Shown piece by piece: positions 7,266 through 14,937 of a DNA stretch of 47,393 nucleotides (position 1 is its first letter; each line of letters starts with the position of its first letter). The notes beneath the pieces are model-generated. The model had not been told where the DNA came from. It ran no database searches and worked only from the letters and a program-made list of their open reading frames with translations. The DNA comes from DATGFB01 sp032160545. Its GTDB lineage: Bacteria; Actinomycetota; Actinomycetes; Mycobacteriales; Jatrophihabitantaceae. Location of the stretch: the NCBI GenBank assembly GCA_032160545.1, contig JAVHVN010000180.1, forward strand, positions 1 to 47,393. The letters are read 5' to 3'. A program made the translations under genes and the position numbers.

Positions 7266-8018
7266 ATGTGTGCGACCTGCGGCTGCTCTGTCAGCGCTGT
7301 CAGCGCTGTCAGCGCCGGCCATTCCCACGACCATCCCCACGGCAGCCCCCATGCGCACGACCACCGGGAGGGCACCCGGACGCTGACGCTCGAGCAGCGC
7401 GTGCTCGCCAAGAACGACGCGCTGGCCGAACGCAACCGCGGCTGGCTCGCGGCGCGCGGCGTCCGCGCGGTCAACGTCATGAGCTCGCCGGGATCGGGCA
7501 AGACCACGCTGCTCGAGCGCACCGTCAGCGCGCTCGCCGGCCGGCTGCCGGTCGCGGTGGTCGAGGGCGATCAGGAGACCAGCGCCGATGCCGACCGGAT
7601 CGCTCGCGCCGGCGCGCCCGTCGTCCAGATCAACACCGGGTCGGGCTGCCACCTCGACGCGGCGATGTTCGAGTCCGCGCTGCGCAGCCTCGACCCGCAC
7701 GAGGGCATCGTGATCGTCGAGAACGTCGGCAACCTGGTGTGCCCGGCACTGTTCGATCTCGGCGAGGGCGGCCGGGTGGTGATCATGTCGGTCACCGAGG
7801 GGGCCGACAAGCCGCTGAAGTACCCGCACATGTTCCGCACGGCCGACCTGGTCGTGCTGAACAAGCTCGACCTGCTGCCCTACGTCGAGTTCGACGTGGA
7901 GGGCTTCGAGCGCGACGTCGCGCTCGTCAATCCGGGCGCGCGGACGGTCCAGCTGTCGGCGACCCGGGGCGACGGCATCGAGGCCTGGTACGACTGGCTG
8001 GACCGGCCCGGGGGCTGA
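7266..8018 (+). CDS. hypB: Hydrogenase nickel GTPase HypB
   Basis: 250 residues from ATG 7266. The N-terminus has MCATCGC, the high-affinity CxxCxC nickel motif, then an (SA/VSA) linker and a His-rich stretch (HSHDHPHGSPHAHDH) that stores metal. The GTPase core shows the P-loop SSPGSGKTT, the metal-site GSGCHLDA, and the base-recognition NKLD. It hydrolyses GTP during nickel transfer from HypA. The linker is encoded by a perfect 9-bp triplicate repeat (separate entry). It is the last gene of the operon in this direction; about 100 nt separates it from the next gene. Confidence 0.95.
   Translation: MCATCGCSVSAVSAVSAGHSHDHPHGSPHAHDHREGTRTLTLEQRVLAKNDALAERNRGWLAARGVRAVNVMSSPGSGKTTLLERTVSALAGRLPVAVVEGDQETSADADRIARAGAPVVQINTGSGCHLDAAMFESALRSLDPHEGIVIVENVGNLVCPALFDLGEGGRVVIMSVTEGADKPLKYPHMFRTADLVVLNKLDLLPYVEFDVEGFERDVALVNPGARTVQLSATRGDGIEAWYDWLDRPGG
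7289..7315 (+). repeat. Three tandem 9-bp copies (TGTCAGCGC) inside hypB
   Basis: TGTCAGCGC occurs three times back to back, in frame, encoding VSA-VSA-VSA between the CxxCxC motif and the His-rich stretch. A unit of nine keeps the frame on gain or loss, so linker length may vary by slippage. Confidence 0.9.
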
Positions 8019-8115
8019 TCGGCCGGCCGTCGTCGAGCTGCTGGCGCGGGTCCTCGCCGTGAGACCGGCCGGGGTCGCGGGTAGGGCACTGGGCAGTGCG
8101 AACTCGGAGGCGGCG

Positions 8116-8502
8116 ATGACCTGGTCCGTTGCCCGGACCTTTCCGGGGGATGCACGCAGCCCGAGCCGGGCGCGCGCGTTCTGCGTCGAGCAGCTGGCGG
8201 GTGTACTCGGGCGACGCCCGGCTGCCGACGAACTCGCCGAGGACGCCCGCATCATCACCAGCGAGCTCGTCACGAACGCGGTGCAGGCCGGGTCGGAGCA
8301 GATCCGGTACTGCATGACGCTCGAGGACAGCCAGCTGCGCCTGGACGTCCATGACGACGCGGGCGGCGTCCCGGTGCTCCGCGACGGCGAGCTCAGCGCC
8401 ACCTACGGCCGTGGCCTGCTGATCACGGCGGCGCTGGCCGACGACTGGGGGGTCGAGCCGGCCGAGGGCGGCAAGGACGTCTGGGCGGTACTGCGCGTCT
8501 AG
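8116..8502 (+). CDS. HATPase_c-type ATP-binding protein (anti-sigma factor/RsbW-like)
   Basis: 128 residues from ATG 8116, chosen for the GGAGG 5 nt upstream and because the GHKL fold starts there. Motifs: the N-box ELVTNAVQAG, the G1-like DVHDDAGG, and the G2-like YGRGLLITAALADDWG. Single-domain proteins of this kind in actinobacteria bind sigma or anti-anti-sigma factors, or act as stand-alone kinases. No partner gene is adjacent. It ends 6 nt before the stop of the convergent phosphodiesterase gene. Target unknown. Confidence 0.85.
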   Translation: MTWSVARTFPGDARSPSRARAFCVEQLAGVLGRRPAADELAEDARIITSELVTNAVQAGSEQIRYCMTLEDSQLRLDVHDDAGGVPVLRDGELSATYGRGLLITAALADDWGVEPAEGGKDVWAVLRV

Positions 8503-8508
8503 CGGGAC

Positions 8509-9018
8509 TCAGCGGGTCGGGCGGGCGGCGGTCACCGCGACGATCCGCACCGAGGCGATCTGCCCGTCCGCGAGGTCGAGCAGGCCCATCGTGCCGGCCG
8601 GTTGGCGGCGCCGGTCGGTGGGCGAGCCCGGGTTCACGGCGCGCTGCCCGTCGAACGTCTCGTCCCACGGGATGTGCGAGTGGCCGAAGACCACGAGGTC
8701 TGCGGCGGGGAACCACCGGCGCAGCCGGGCGCCCCGGCCCGCGGCCGGGCCGCTGTCGTGAACCATGGCCACCCGGACGCCGGCCAGCTCGATCTCCAGG
8801 GTGTCGGGTGCGCCCCACTCGGCGATGTCGGGCCCGTCGTTGTTGCCGCGCACCGCATGAACCGGCGCGTACCCGGCCAGCTCGTACAGCACGCCCGGCG
8901 TGCAGACGTCGCCGGCGTGCAGGATCGCGTCGACGCCGTCCAGGTGCTCGGCCACCCGCGGCGGGCAGCTGCGCCAGAAGCGCGGGCCGTGGGTGTCCGA
9001 GAGCAGGGCCACCTTCAC
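8509..9018 (-). CDS. YfcE/MJ0936-type metallophosphoesterase
   Basis: 169 residues if started at GTG 9018, giving VKVALLSDTHGPR, the usual N-terminus; a longer form from ATG 9072 would overlap the kinase start. Metal-binding motifs are all present: DTHG (D-x-H), GDVC (GD), GNND, and the C-terminal GHSH with an upstream H in MVHDSG. The family hydrolyses phosphodiesters with two divalent metals in the cytoplasm. Its promoter is shared with, and faces away from, the kinase gene. Substrate unknown. Confidence 0.88.
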   Translation of the reverse strand: MKVALLSDTHGPRFWRSCPPRVAEHLDGVDAILHAGDVCTPGVLYELAGYAPVHAVRGNNDGPDIAEWGAPDTLEIELAGVRVAMVHDSGPAAGRGARLRRWFPAADLVVFGHSHIPWDETFDGQRAVNPGSPTDRRRQPAGTMGLLDLADGQIASVRIVAVTAARPTR

Positions 9019-9070
9019 GCGGTCAGTGTGCCGGTTTCCCGCGTCGGCCGTCGGGGGAACGCTTCCCGTC

Positions 9071-10561
9071 ATGACCGAGGCGCAGACGTTCGTCGCGGGG
9101 CGCTACCGCCTGGTCGACCGGCTGGCGGTCGGCGGCATGGGTGTCGTGTGGGAGGCCTACGACGAACGCCTGCAACGGACGGTCGCACTCAAACAGCTGC
9201 ACCCGCAGCCGGCGCTGCCGCCCGGCGACGCCGAGCTGGCCGGCCAGCGCGCGATGCGCGAGGCGCGGATCACCGCTCGGCTGCATCATCCGCACGCGGT
9301 GCCCGTCTACGACATCGTCGAGCACGACGGCTCGCCCTGCCTGGTGATGCAGTTCCTGCCGTCGACCAGCCTGCAGCAACTGCTCACCGAGAAGGGCGCG
9401 TTCCCGCCGCCCGTCGTCGCGCGGTGGGGCAGCGAGATCGCCTCCGCCCTGGCCTGCGCGCACGAGGCCAGCATCGTGCATCGCGACGTGAAGCCGGGCA
9501 ACATCCTCATCGCCGAGGACGGCTCGGCGAAGATCACGGACTTCGGCATCTCGCACGCCTTGGGCGACGTCACGCTGACCTCGACCGGCATGGTGACCGG
9601 CACCCCCGCCTTCCTCGCGCCTGAGGTGGCGAGGGGAAAGAAGTCCGGATACGCCGCCGACGTCTTCTCCCTCGGCGCGACGCTCTACGCCGCCGTCGAG
9701 GGCATCCCGCCCTTCGGCACCGAGAGCAACCCGATGGCGATGCTGCACCGGGTCGCATCGGGCAACAGCGAACCCCCTCGTCGCAGCGGGCCGCTCACGC
9801 CGGTGTTGCAGCGGATGCTCGCCGCCGACCCCGCGCAGCGACCAGCCATGCGCGAGCTCGCCGGGCAGCTGGCCGCGATCGCGGCCGAGACCGGCGGCCC
9901 CGCCGCGTCGGCGGCGACCGAGCAACTGGTGGCGGCCCCGCCCACCCAGCCGGCTCGCGCATCCGCGCACGTCCCACCCGCGGCGTTCGACACCGTGCTG
10001 GCGGCTCCACTCGCGGGCCGGCCCCGTCGCCGCCGCTGGTGGCCGCTCGTCGCGGCGCTGCTGCTCGCCGCCGTGGTGGCCGGGGGCGTCATCGCCCTGA
10101 CCCGCTCCGGCGGCGACTCCGCGCACCCTGGCGCCGCCCGGCGCAGCACGACCGCGGCGACCTCGCCCGCCGCCTCGCCCGTGGTGCCGGGGCCCGGGCC
10201 GGGGCAGCAGTCCTCGGCCGGCGTGACCTCCGCCTCGAACAGTTCGGCAGCCGCGAGCGACCTCGCTGCCGCCCTGACGCACTACTACCGGCTGCTGCCC
10301 TCCGGCACCGACGCGGCATGGAACCTGCTGACCCCGAGCTTCCAGAGCGGGCGGGCCGGCGGGCGCGCGAACTACGACGCCTACTGGGGCAGCGTTCGCT
10401 CGGTGTCGGTCGAGGACGTCCGGGCCACGCGGGGAACACAGGCGGGCACCGTCGACGCGACGGTCGTCTACGGGTATGCCGACGGCCGGACGGTATCCGA
10501 GCGCACCCGGTTCGGGCTGGTGCTCGACGGTGGAACCTGGAAGATCAACAGCCAGGACTAG
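9071..10561 (+). CDS. Membrane Ser/Thr protein kinase with extracytoplasmic NTF2/SnoaL-like domain
   Basis: 496 residues from ATG 9071. Residues about 12-270 form a Hanks-type kinase: the glycine loop LAVGGMGVVWEA, catalytic Lys41, HRDVKPGN (D139) and DFG (D157). An Ala/Pro-rich linker leads to a basic patch and one membrane helix (about 323-345). A Ser/Thr/Pro-rich stretch follows, then a C-terminal domain of about 95 residues (LTHYYRLLPSGTDAAWNLL to WKINSQD) with the look of an NTF2/SnoaL-like cone. No PASTA repeats, so it is not PknB. The outer domain may sense a small ligand. Targets unknown. Confidence 0.9.
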   Translation: MTEAQTFVAGRYRLVDRLAVGGMGVVWEAYDERLQRTVALKQLHPQPALPPGDAELAGQRAMREARITARLHHPHAVPVYDIVEHDGSPCLVMQFLPSTSLQQLLTEKGAFPPPVVARWGSEIASALACAHEASIVHRDVKPGNILIAEDGSAKITDFGISHALGDVTLTSTGMVTGTPAFLAPEVARGKKSGYAADVFSLGATLYAAVEGIPPFGTESNPMAMLHRVASGNSEPPRRSGPLTPVLQRMLAADPAQRPAMRELAGQLAAIAAETGGPAASAATEQLVAAPPTQPARASAHVPPAAFDTVLAAPLAGRPRRRRWWPLVAALLLAAVVAGGVIALTRSGGDSAHPGAARRSTTAATSPAASPVVPGPGPGQQSSAGVTSASNSSAAASDLAAALTHYYRLLPSGTDAAWNLLTPSFQSGRAGGRANYDAYWGSVRSVSVEDVRATRGTQAGTVDATVVYGYADGRTVSERTRFGLVLDGGTWKINSQD

Positions 10562-10584
10562 CGGCACCCGCTATCGTCCGCCGC

Positions 10585-10947
10585 GTGGTCACCGGTGACG
10601 ACATCCGCGCGATCGTCCGCGGGCTGCCGCGCTCCTACGAGGTGGTCGTCCGCGACCGGGTGAAGTGGCGGGTGGGCCGGATCGTGTACCTCGCGCTGTC
10701 CCGCGACGAGACCGTGCTCGGCTTCGCCTTCCCGCGGGACGAACGAGCCGCTGTGCTCGCCGCCGAAGCGGACCTGTTCCTGCCGCCCAGCCCGAGCGAC
10801 GAGCGCTACCAATGGCTGCAGGTGCGGATGGACGTCCTGGACGTGCAGCGATTGGAGGAGTTGGTGCTCGACGCCTGGACGATGGTCGTGCCGAAATCCG
10901 TGTCGAACGCCTGGTTCACGAATAGCGGATCTTCACCCGGTCGCTGA
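10585..10947 (+). CDS. MmcQ/YjbR-like protein
   Basis: 120 residues from GTG 10585. Family features are the N-terminal DDIRAIVRGLP helix, the central KWRVGRIVYLAL strands, the LGFAFPRDER loop and the C-terminal LVLDAWTMVVPK helix. YjbR-like proteins have a fold related to double-wing DNA-binding proteins, but their role is not established. It lies 24 nt after the kinase stop, probably in the same transcript. Its last 32 nt overlap the 3' end of kshB on the other strand. Confidence 0.78.
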   Translation: MVTGDDIRAIVRGLPRSYEVVVRDRVKWRVGRIVYLALSRDETVLGFAFPRDERAAVLAAEADLFLPPSPSDERYQWLQVRMDVLDVQRLEELVLDAWTMVVPKSVSNAWFTNSGSSPGR

Positions 10948-11959
10948 TGGGCAGCGATTGGCAGGCGAGGCGATAACCCTCGTCGAGGTCGGCCTGGTCG
11001 AGGATCTCGTTGGTGAGCATCGTGACCTCGCCCTCGTCGAGGATGCAGGCGCAGGCGCTGCACGCGCCCTGCCGGCACGAGAACGGTGCGTCGAGGCCGT
11101 GCGCGAGCAGGACGTCGAGCAGCGTGGTCTGCGTCGGCCACTGGAAGGTGTGATCCGCGCCGTCGAGGTTGACCTCGAGAATCGCGCTGCTCCCGCCGCT
11201 CTCGGAGGCGGCGGCGGCACTGTCGGCGCTGACTGCTGCGAACGGGTTCTCGGCGAGCGACTGGAAGCGCTCGATGTGGATGCGCGACGGCGGCACGCCG
11301 AGTTCGCGCAGCGCGTGGGTCACCGTCTCCATGAACGGGCTCGGCCCGCAGATGAACGAGGTGTAGGTCGTGTACGGCGCGGCGAACGCCTTGAGCTGCG
11401 CGCGGCTGGGCAGCCCCTGGACCGATTCGAGCCAGTGGATGACGTGCAGCCGGTCGGTGTGCACGTCCGCCAGCACCCGCAGCTCGGTCGCGAAGATCAC
11501 CGCGTTCTCGTGCTGGTTGGCATAGACCAGCACCACCTGCCCGGTGCCGACCGCCAGAGCGGACTTCAGGATGGAGAGCACGGGTGTGATGCCGCTGCCG
11601 CCCGCGAACAGCAGGAAGTCCTGGTCGAGATCGCGCGGCGTGAACGCCCCGGCGGGCAGCAGGCAGTCGAGGACCGCGCCGGGCTGCAACGCGTCGTTGA
11701 TCCAGTTCGACCCCAGCCCGTCCTTCACCCGCTTGACGGCGATGCGCAGGCCGTCGTCGACGTGCGGCGAGCTGCACAGCGAGTAACACCTGCCCACCGG
11801 GCCGGCCTCGCCCGGCAGCTGCAGGGTGACGAACTGACCCGGCTTGTAGCCGAAGCTCTCCAGCGCCTCCGGCGGCGCCTCGAGCAGCACCGAGCAGGCG
11901 TCGGCGGTCTCGCGCCGGACCTCGCGCACCGTGACCCGGAAGCGCCTCGGCTCAGTCAT
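10916..11959 (-). CDS. kshB: 3-ketosteroid 9-alpha-hydroxylase reductase, KshB
   Basis: 347 residues from ATG 11959. Order of domains: FAD-binding barrel with RCYSLCSSP (about 57-65), NAD-binding domain with GGSGITP, and a C-terminal plant-type ferredoxin domain with Cx4CxxC (CRQGACSAC) and a later Cys (LACQ). A Ser/Ala-rich linker joins the last two domains. KshB passes electrons from NADH to KshA for 9-alpha-hydroxylation of ADD-type steroids, which starts ring B opening. Its start lies inside the end of the small gene upstream (8-nt overlap). A related phenylacetyl-CoA or other oxygenase reductase is possible by sequence alone, but the kshA operon decides. Confidence 0.93.
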   Translation of the reverse strand: MTEPRRFRVTVREVRRETADACSVLLEAPPEALESFGYKPGQFVTLQLPGEAGPVGRCYSLCSSPHVDDGLRIAVKRVKDGLGSNWINDALQPGAVLDCLLPAGAFTPRDLDQDFLLFAGGSGITPVLSILKSALAVGTGQVVLVYANQHENAVIFATELRVLADVHTDRLHVIHWLESVQGLPSRAQLKAFAAPYTTYTSFICGPSPFMETVTHALRELGVPPSRIHIERFQSLAENPFAAVSADSAAAASESGGSSAILEVNLDGADHTFQWPTQTTLLDVLLAHGLDAPFSCRQGACSACACILDEGEVTMLTNEILDQADLDEGYRLACQSLPISDRVKIRYS

Positions 11960-12281
11960 CGGGCACCGTCAGCTCGCCGCGTCGCACCGCGTCGTCGATG
12001 CTCTGCTTCAGCAGGGGGCAGCCGAGCACCTGGCCGCCGCGCATCCCCGCGGCGACCTGGGCCGCGATCTCGGGACAGCCTGCGACCGCGTCAGTCGTCC
12101 ACTGCACGCTGGTGTGCTCGCGGCTGTTCTTCTTGACGAGCACCTCCGTCCCGCACCGTGCGCAGCTCACCGGCGCGAGCCCGGTCTCGACGTAGCGCCG
12201 CATGTCCGCCGCGGTCCCGGGCGGGCGCGGACCCGATCCGGCCCCTGCCCACCAGCGGGCCGGGACGTCGGTCGCGGCCAT
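11952..12281 (-). CDS. Small Cys-containing protein between kshA and kshB
   Basis: 109 residues from ATG 12281, chosen because it begins 1 nt after the kshA stop; a longer frame reaching 12374 would lie inside kshA. It has a W-rich N-terminus, then CARCGTEVLVKKNSREHTSVQW, a rubredoxin-like CxxC, and two further Cys at CPEIAAQ and LGCPLL. The second half has the helix MRGGQVLGCPLLKQSIDDAVRRGEL. M. tuberculosis has a conserved unknown gene next to kshA (Rv3527), which may be the counterpart; not checked. The tight coupling with both oxygenase genes suggests an accessory to the KshAB system, e.g. metal or cluster handling. Function unknown. Confidence 0.75.
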   Translation of the reverse strand: MAATDVPARWWAGAGSGPRPPGTAADMRRYVETGLAPVSCARCGTEVLVKKNSREHTSVQWTTDAVAGCPEIAAQVAAGMRGGQVLGCPLLKQSIDDAVRRGELTVPDD

Positions 12282-12282
12282 C

Positions 12283-13512
12283 TCAGCTGCCGACGCCGGC
12301 CGCGGTCGGGGTCGCCGCGGCGTCCTGCCCGGTGCCCGCCGCATCCCGGCGGGCGATGTTCTCGGCGACCTCACGCTCCCAGGCCCCGACGGCGTGGGCG
12401 GTGTCGACCTCGAACTCGAAGCGCTGGGTCATGTCCTCGCTGATGTCGGCGACGTCGACATAGAACTGCTCGTACCAGCGCCGCAACTGGTACAGCGGGC
12501 CGTCCTCCTCGGACAGCAGGGGGTTGTCGATCCGGGTCTTGTTCTTCCAGATCTCGACGTCCTGCAGGAAGCCGGCACTGAAGCTCTTCGAGAACTTGCC
12601 GGCGATCTTGTTCGCCATCTCGTCGTCCACTCCGGGCAGCTTCTTCACCATGACCGCGTACTGCAGGACGAAGGAGTTGGTGTCGATCGGGTAGTGGCAG
12701 TTCACGAGCACCGACTCGATGGTCGTGCCCTTGAAGTCGTTCCAGAGCCAGTTGATCATGTAGGACGGCCCGAAGTACGAGGCCTCCGACTTCAGCGTGG
12801 TCTCGTCCCCGGAGTACTGGCTGCCGGTGCCGACGTCGGGACGCGCCCGGGACTGCATGTACTGCGTCGCGACGTGCCCGTCGAAGATGTTCTTGAAGTA
12901 GGTCGGAAACGCGAAGTGGATGTAGTAGAAGTGGGCCATGTCGGCCATGTTGTCGATGATCTCGCGGCAGTTGGAGCCCTCGATCACGAGCGTGTTCCAC
13001 GACCAGTCGCTCCACCGGTCGCTGCCGTAACCCTCGATCTCGGGGATGTCCTGATCCGGCAGTGGCGCCCTGCCCTCGGGGTCGTTCCAGACGAACAGCT
13101 GCCCGTTGCGTTCGAGCGTCGTCCACGCGCGGGTACGCGCCCGCAGCGGCACTCGCTTCGCGTAGGGGATCGACACGCACCTGCCCTCGCCCGACCAGCG
13201 CCAGTCGTGGAACGGACAGGCGATGTTGCCGCCCTTGACCTCGCCCTGGGTGAGGTCGCCACCCATGTGCCGGCAGTAACCGTCCAGGACCTTCAGCGCG
13301 CCGTCGGCACCGGCCCAGACCACCAGCTTGGTGCCGAACGCCCGGATGGCGTGCGGCCTGCCGTCGCGCAACGGCTCGGCCAGACCGACGCAGTGCCACC
13401 CGCGCGCGTACCGGTCCGGGATGCTCCCCGCGTCGATCGTGCGCACGCCGGACTCGCTGGAGACTTCCTTCGCGCCCGCTGCGCCCCGACCAGTGTCGGT
13501 GGTCTGCGTCAT
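12283..13512 (-). CDS. kshA: 3-ketosteroid 9-alpha-hydroxylase oxygenase, KshA
   Basis: 409 residues from ATG 13512; the open frame extends further upstream, but that part runs through the KstR-type box. Rieske domain: C80, H82, C99, H102 (CRHMGG and CPFHDW). Catalytic domain: N188, D191, H194 and H199 (DNMADMAHFYYIH) plus D318 for the mononuclear iron. Hydroxylates C9 of androstenedione-type CoA or free steroids using O2, with electrons from KshB. A KstR-type box lies 26-39 nt upstream of the ATG. Length and motif spacing match characterised KshA proteins. Confidence 0.95.
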   Translation of the reverse strand: MTQTTDTGRGAAGAKEVSSESGVRTIDAGSIPDRYARGWHCVGLAEPLRDGRPHAIRAFGTKLVVWAGADGALKVLDGYCRHMGGDLTQGEVKGGNIACPFHDWRWSGEGRCVSIPYAKRVPLRARTRAWTTLERNGQLFVWNDPEGRAPLPDQDIPEIEGYGSDRWSDWSWNTLVIEGSNCREIIDNMADMAHFYYIHFAFPTYFKNIFDGHVATQYMQSRARPDVGTGSQYSGDETTLKSEASYFGPSYMINWLWNDFKGTTIESVLVNCHYPIDTNSFVLQYAVMVKKLPGVDDEMANKIAGKFSKSFSAGFLQDVEIWKNKTRIDNPLLSEEDGPLYQLRRWYEQFYVDVADISEDMTQRFEFEVDTAHAVGAWEREVAENIARRDAAGTGQDAAATPTAAGVGS

Positions 13513-13537
13513 GTCGCCTCCCGGCCGTGATCCATAC

Positions 13538-13551
13538 AAGAACACGTTACA
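13538..13551. promoter_or_regulatory. KstR-type operator upstream of kshA
   Basis: AAGAACACGTTACA matches TnnAACnnGTTnnA at 7 of its 8 fixed positions (first T is A). It lies just upstream of the kshA start in the kshA/hsaA divergent region. KstR is the TetR repressor of cholesterol genes; its own gene is not in the window. Confidence 0.75.
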
Positions 13552-13650
13552 GAAATGCTGCCTGACGCGCACCTGGCACGCAAGGTTCGATACCCGGTTC
13601 ATTCGCTGGTTCGGGCTGTCGCCCCGGAGTTTCGATTCCTCGACACGAAT

Positions 13651-13664
13651 AAGAACTTGTTCTA
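13651..13664. promoter_or_regulatory. KstR-type operator upstream of hsaA
   Basis: AAGAACTTGTTCTA has perfect AGAAC/GTTCT arms and matches 7 of 8 fixed positions of TnnAACnnGTTnnA. It lies 61 nt before the hsaA start. With the box at 13538, each arm of the divergent promoter region has its own site. Confidence 0.8.
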
Positions 13665-13725
13665 GTATTGGTTGCGACGAGTTGGGTTCCGCTCTCGACA
13701 CACTCTTGACATACGGGAGATTCCG

Positions 13726-14937
13726 ATGAGCTCAGCGGCCACGGTGCAGCAGAGCGAACTGACGCCGGACGGCGTCCTCGCCGCGGTGACCGACCTGCTG
13801 CCGCAGCTGCGCGAGCGTGCGCAGCAGACCGAGGACGCGCGGCGCATCCCCGCCGAGACCATCGCGGCGCTGCAGGAGACCGGCTTCTTCCGGCTGCTCC
13901 AGCCGGCGCGCCACGGCGGACTCGAGGCCTCGCCGGTGCAGTTCTACCGCGGCGTCCGGCTCATCGCGAGCGCGTGCGGCTCGACCGGCTGGGTGTCCTC
14001 GGTGCTCGGAGTCCACCCGTGGCAGCTCGCACTGTTCGACGAGCGCGCGCAGGCAGGGGTGTGGGGCCAGGACGACTCGACGCTCGTGTCGTCCTCCTAT
14101 GCGCCGATGGGGCGCGCGCGAGCGGTCGACGAGGGCGGTACGCCGGGCTTCCGGTTCAGCGGCCGCTGGAGTTTCTCGTCCGGCTGCGACCACGCCCAGT
14201 GGGTGTTCCTCGGCGGCCTGGTGATGGGCGATGACGGCAACCCGGTCGACTTCCGCACCTTCCTGCTGCCCCGGGCCGACTACGTGATCGACGACGTCTG
14301 GGACACGATCGGGCTGCGCGGCACGGGCAGCAACGACATCCTCGTCGAGGACGTGTTCGTCCCCGAGTACCGGACCTTGTCGTTCATCGACACCGGCCGG
14401 TGCGAGTGCCCCGGTCAGGACGTCAACCCCGCGCCGTTGTACAGGCTGCCGTTCGCGATGGTGTTCTCGAACTCCATCTCGGTGCCGGTCATCGGCATGG
14501 CCCAAGGTGCCTACGAGGCCTACGTCGGCTGGACGAAGGACCGGGTCCGGGCCTCCACGGGCACCCAGGCGTCGGCCGACTCGTTCAACCAGCTGCGCAT
14601 CGCCGAGGCGTCGTACAAGATCGACAACGCGGTCGCGTCGATCGAGCGCAACATCGACGAGGCGCTCACCCTCGCGACGGCGGGGGAGAAGATCCCGATG
14701 CCGCTGCGGGTGCGCTCGCGCCGCGACCAGGTCAACGCGACCGGCTCGGCGATCACCGCCGTCGACCGGCTCTTCGAGAGCGCCGGCGGCCGGGCACTGA
14801 AGTCCGGCACGCCGATCCAGCGGTTCTGGCGCGACGCACATGCCGGGCGCGTCCACGCCATCAACGACCCCGAGAAGGCTCAGGTCATGTTCGGTCAGTT
14901 CGAACTGGGCCTCAAGGTCCACGATGCGTGGCTCTAG
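13726..14937 (+). CDS. hsaA: 3-HSA 4-hydroxylase oxygenase subunit, HsaA
   Basis: 403 residues from ATG 13726, with GGGAGA 7 nt upstream. The protein has the acyl-CoA dehydrogenase-like fold of flavin-dependent two-component monooxygenases: SACGSTGWVSSVLGVHPWQLALF (substrate region), FRFSGRWSFSSGCDHAQWV (flavin region), and the C-terminal RFWRDAHAGRVHAI. HsaA hydroxylates 3-HSA to the catechol 3,4-DHSA, using reduced flavin from HsaB, encoded three genes on. The gene order hsaA-D-C-B equals that of M. tuberculosis. Confidence 0.94.
   Translation: MSSAATVQQSELTPDGVLAAVTDLLPQLRERAQQTEDARRIPAETIAALQETGFFRLLQPARHGGLEASPVQFYRGVRLIASACGSTGWVSSVLGVHPWQLALFDERAQAGVWGQDDSTLVSSSYAPMGRARAVDEGGTPGFRFSGRWSFSSGCDHAQWVFLGGLVMGDDGNPVDFRTFLLPRADYVIDDVWDTIGLRGTGSNDILVEDVFVPEYRTLSFIDTGRCECPGQDVNPAPLYRLPFAMVFSNSISVPVIGMAQGAYEAYVGWTKDRVRASTGTQASADSFNQLRIAEASYKIDNAVASIERNIDEALTLATAGEKIPMPLRVRSRRDQVNATGSAITAVDRLFESAGGRALKSGTPIQRFWRDAHAGRVHAINDPEKAQVMFGQFELGLKVHDAWL

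Noticed and set aside
13513..13701. N-terminal extension of kshA to 13701
   Set aside because: Would place the KstR-type boxes inside the coding region; characterised KshA length fits ATG 13512.
13705..13712. TTGACA-like -35 before hsaA
   Set aside because: Only about 16 nt from the start codon, leaving no room for a -10 and transcription start.
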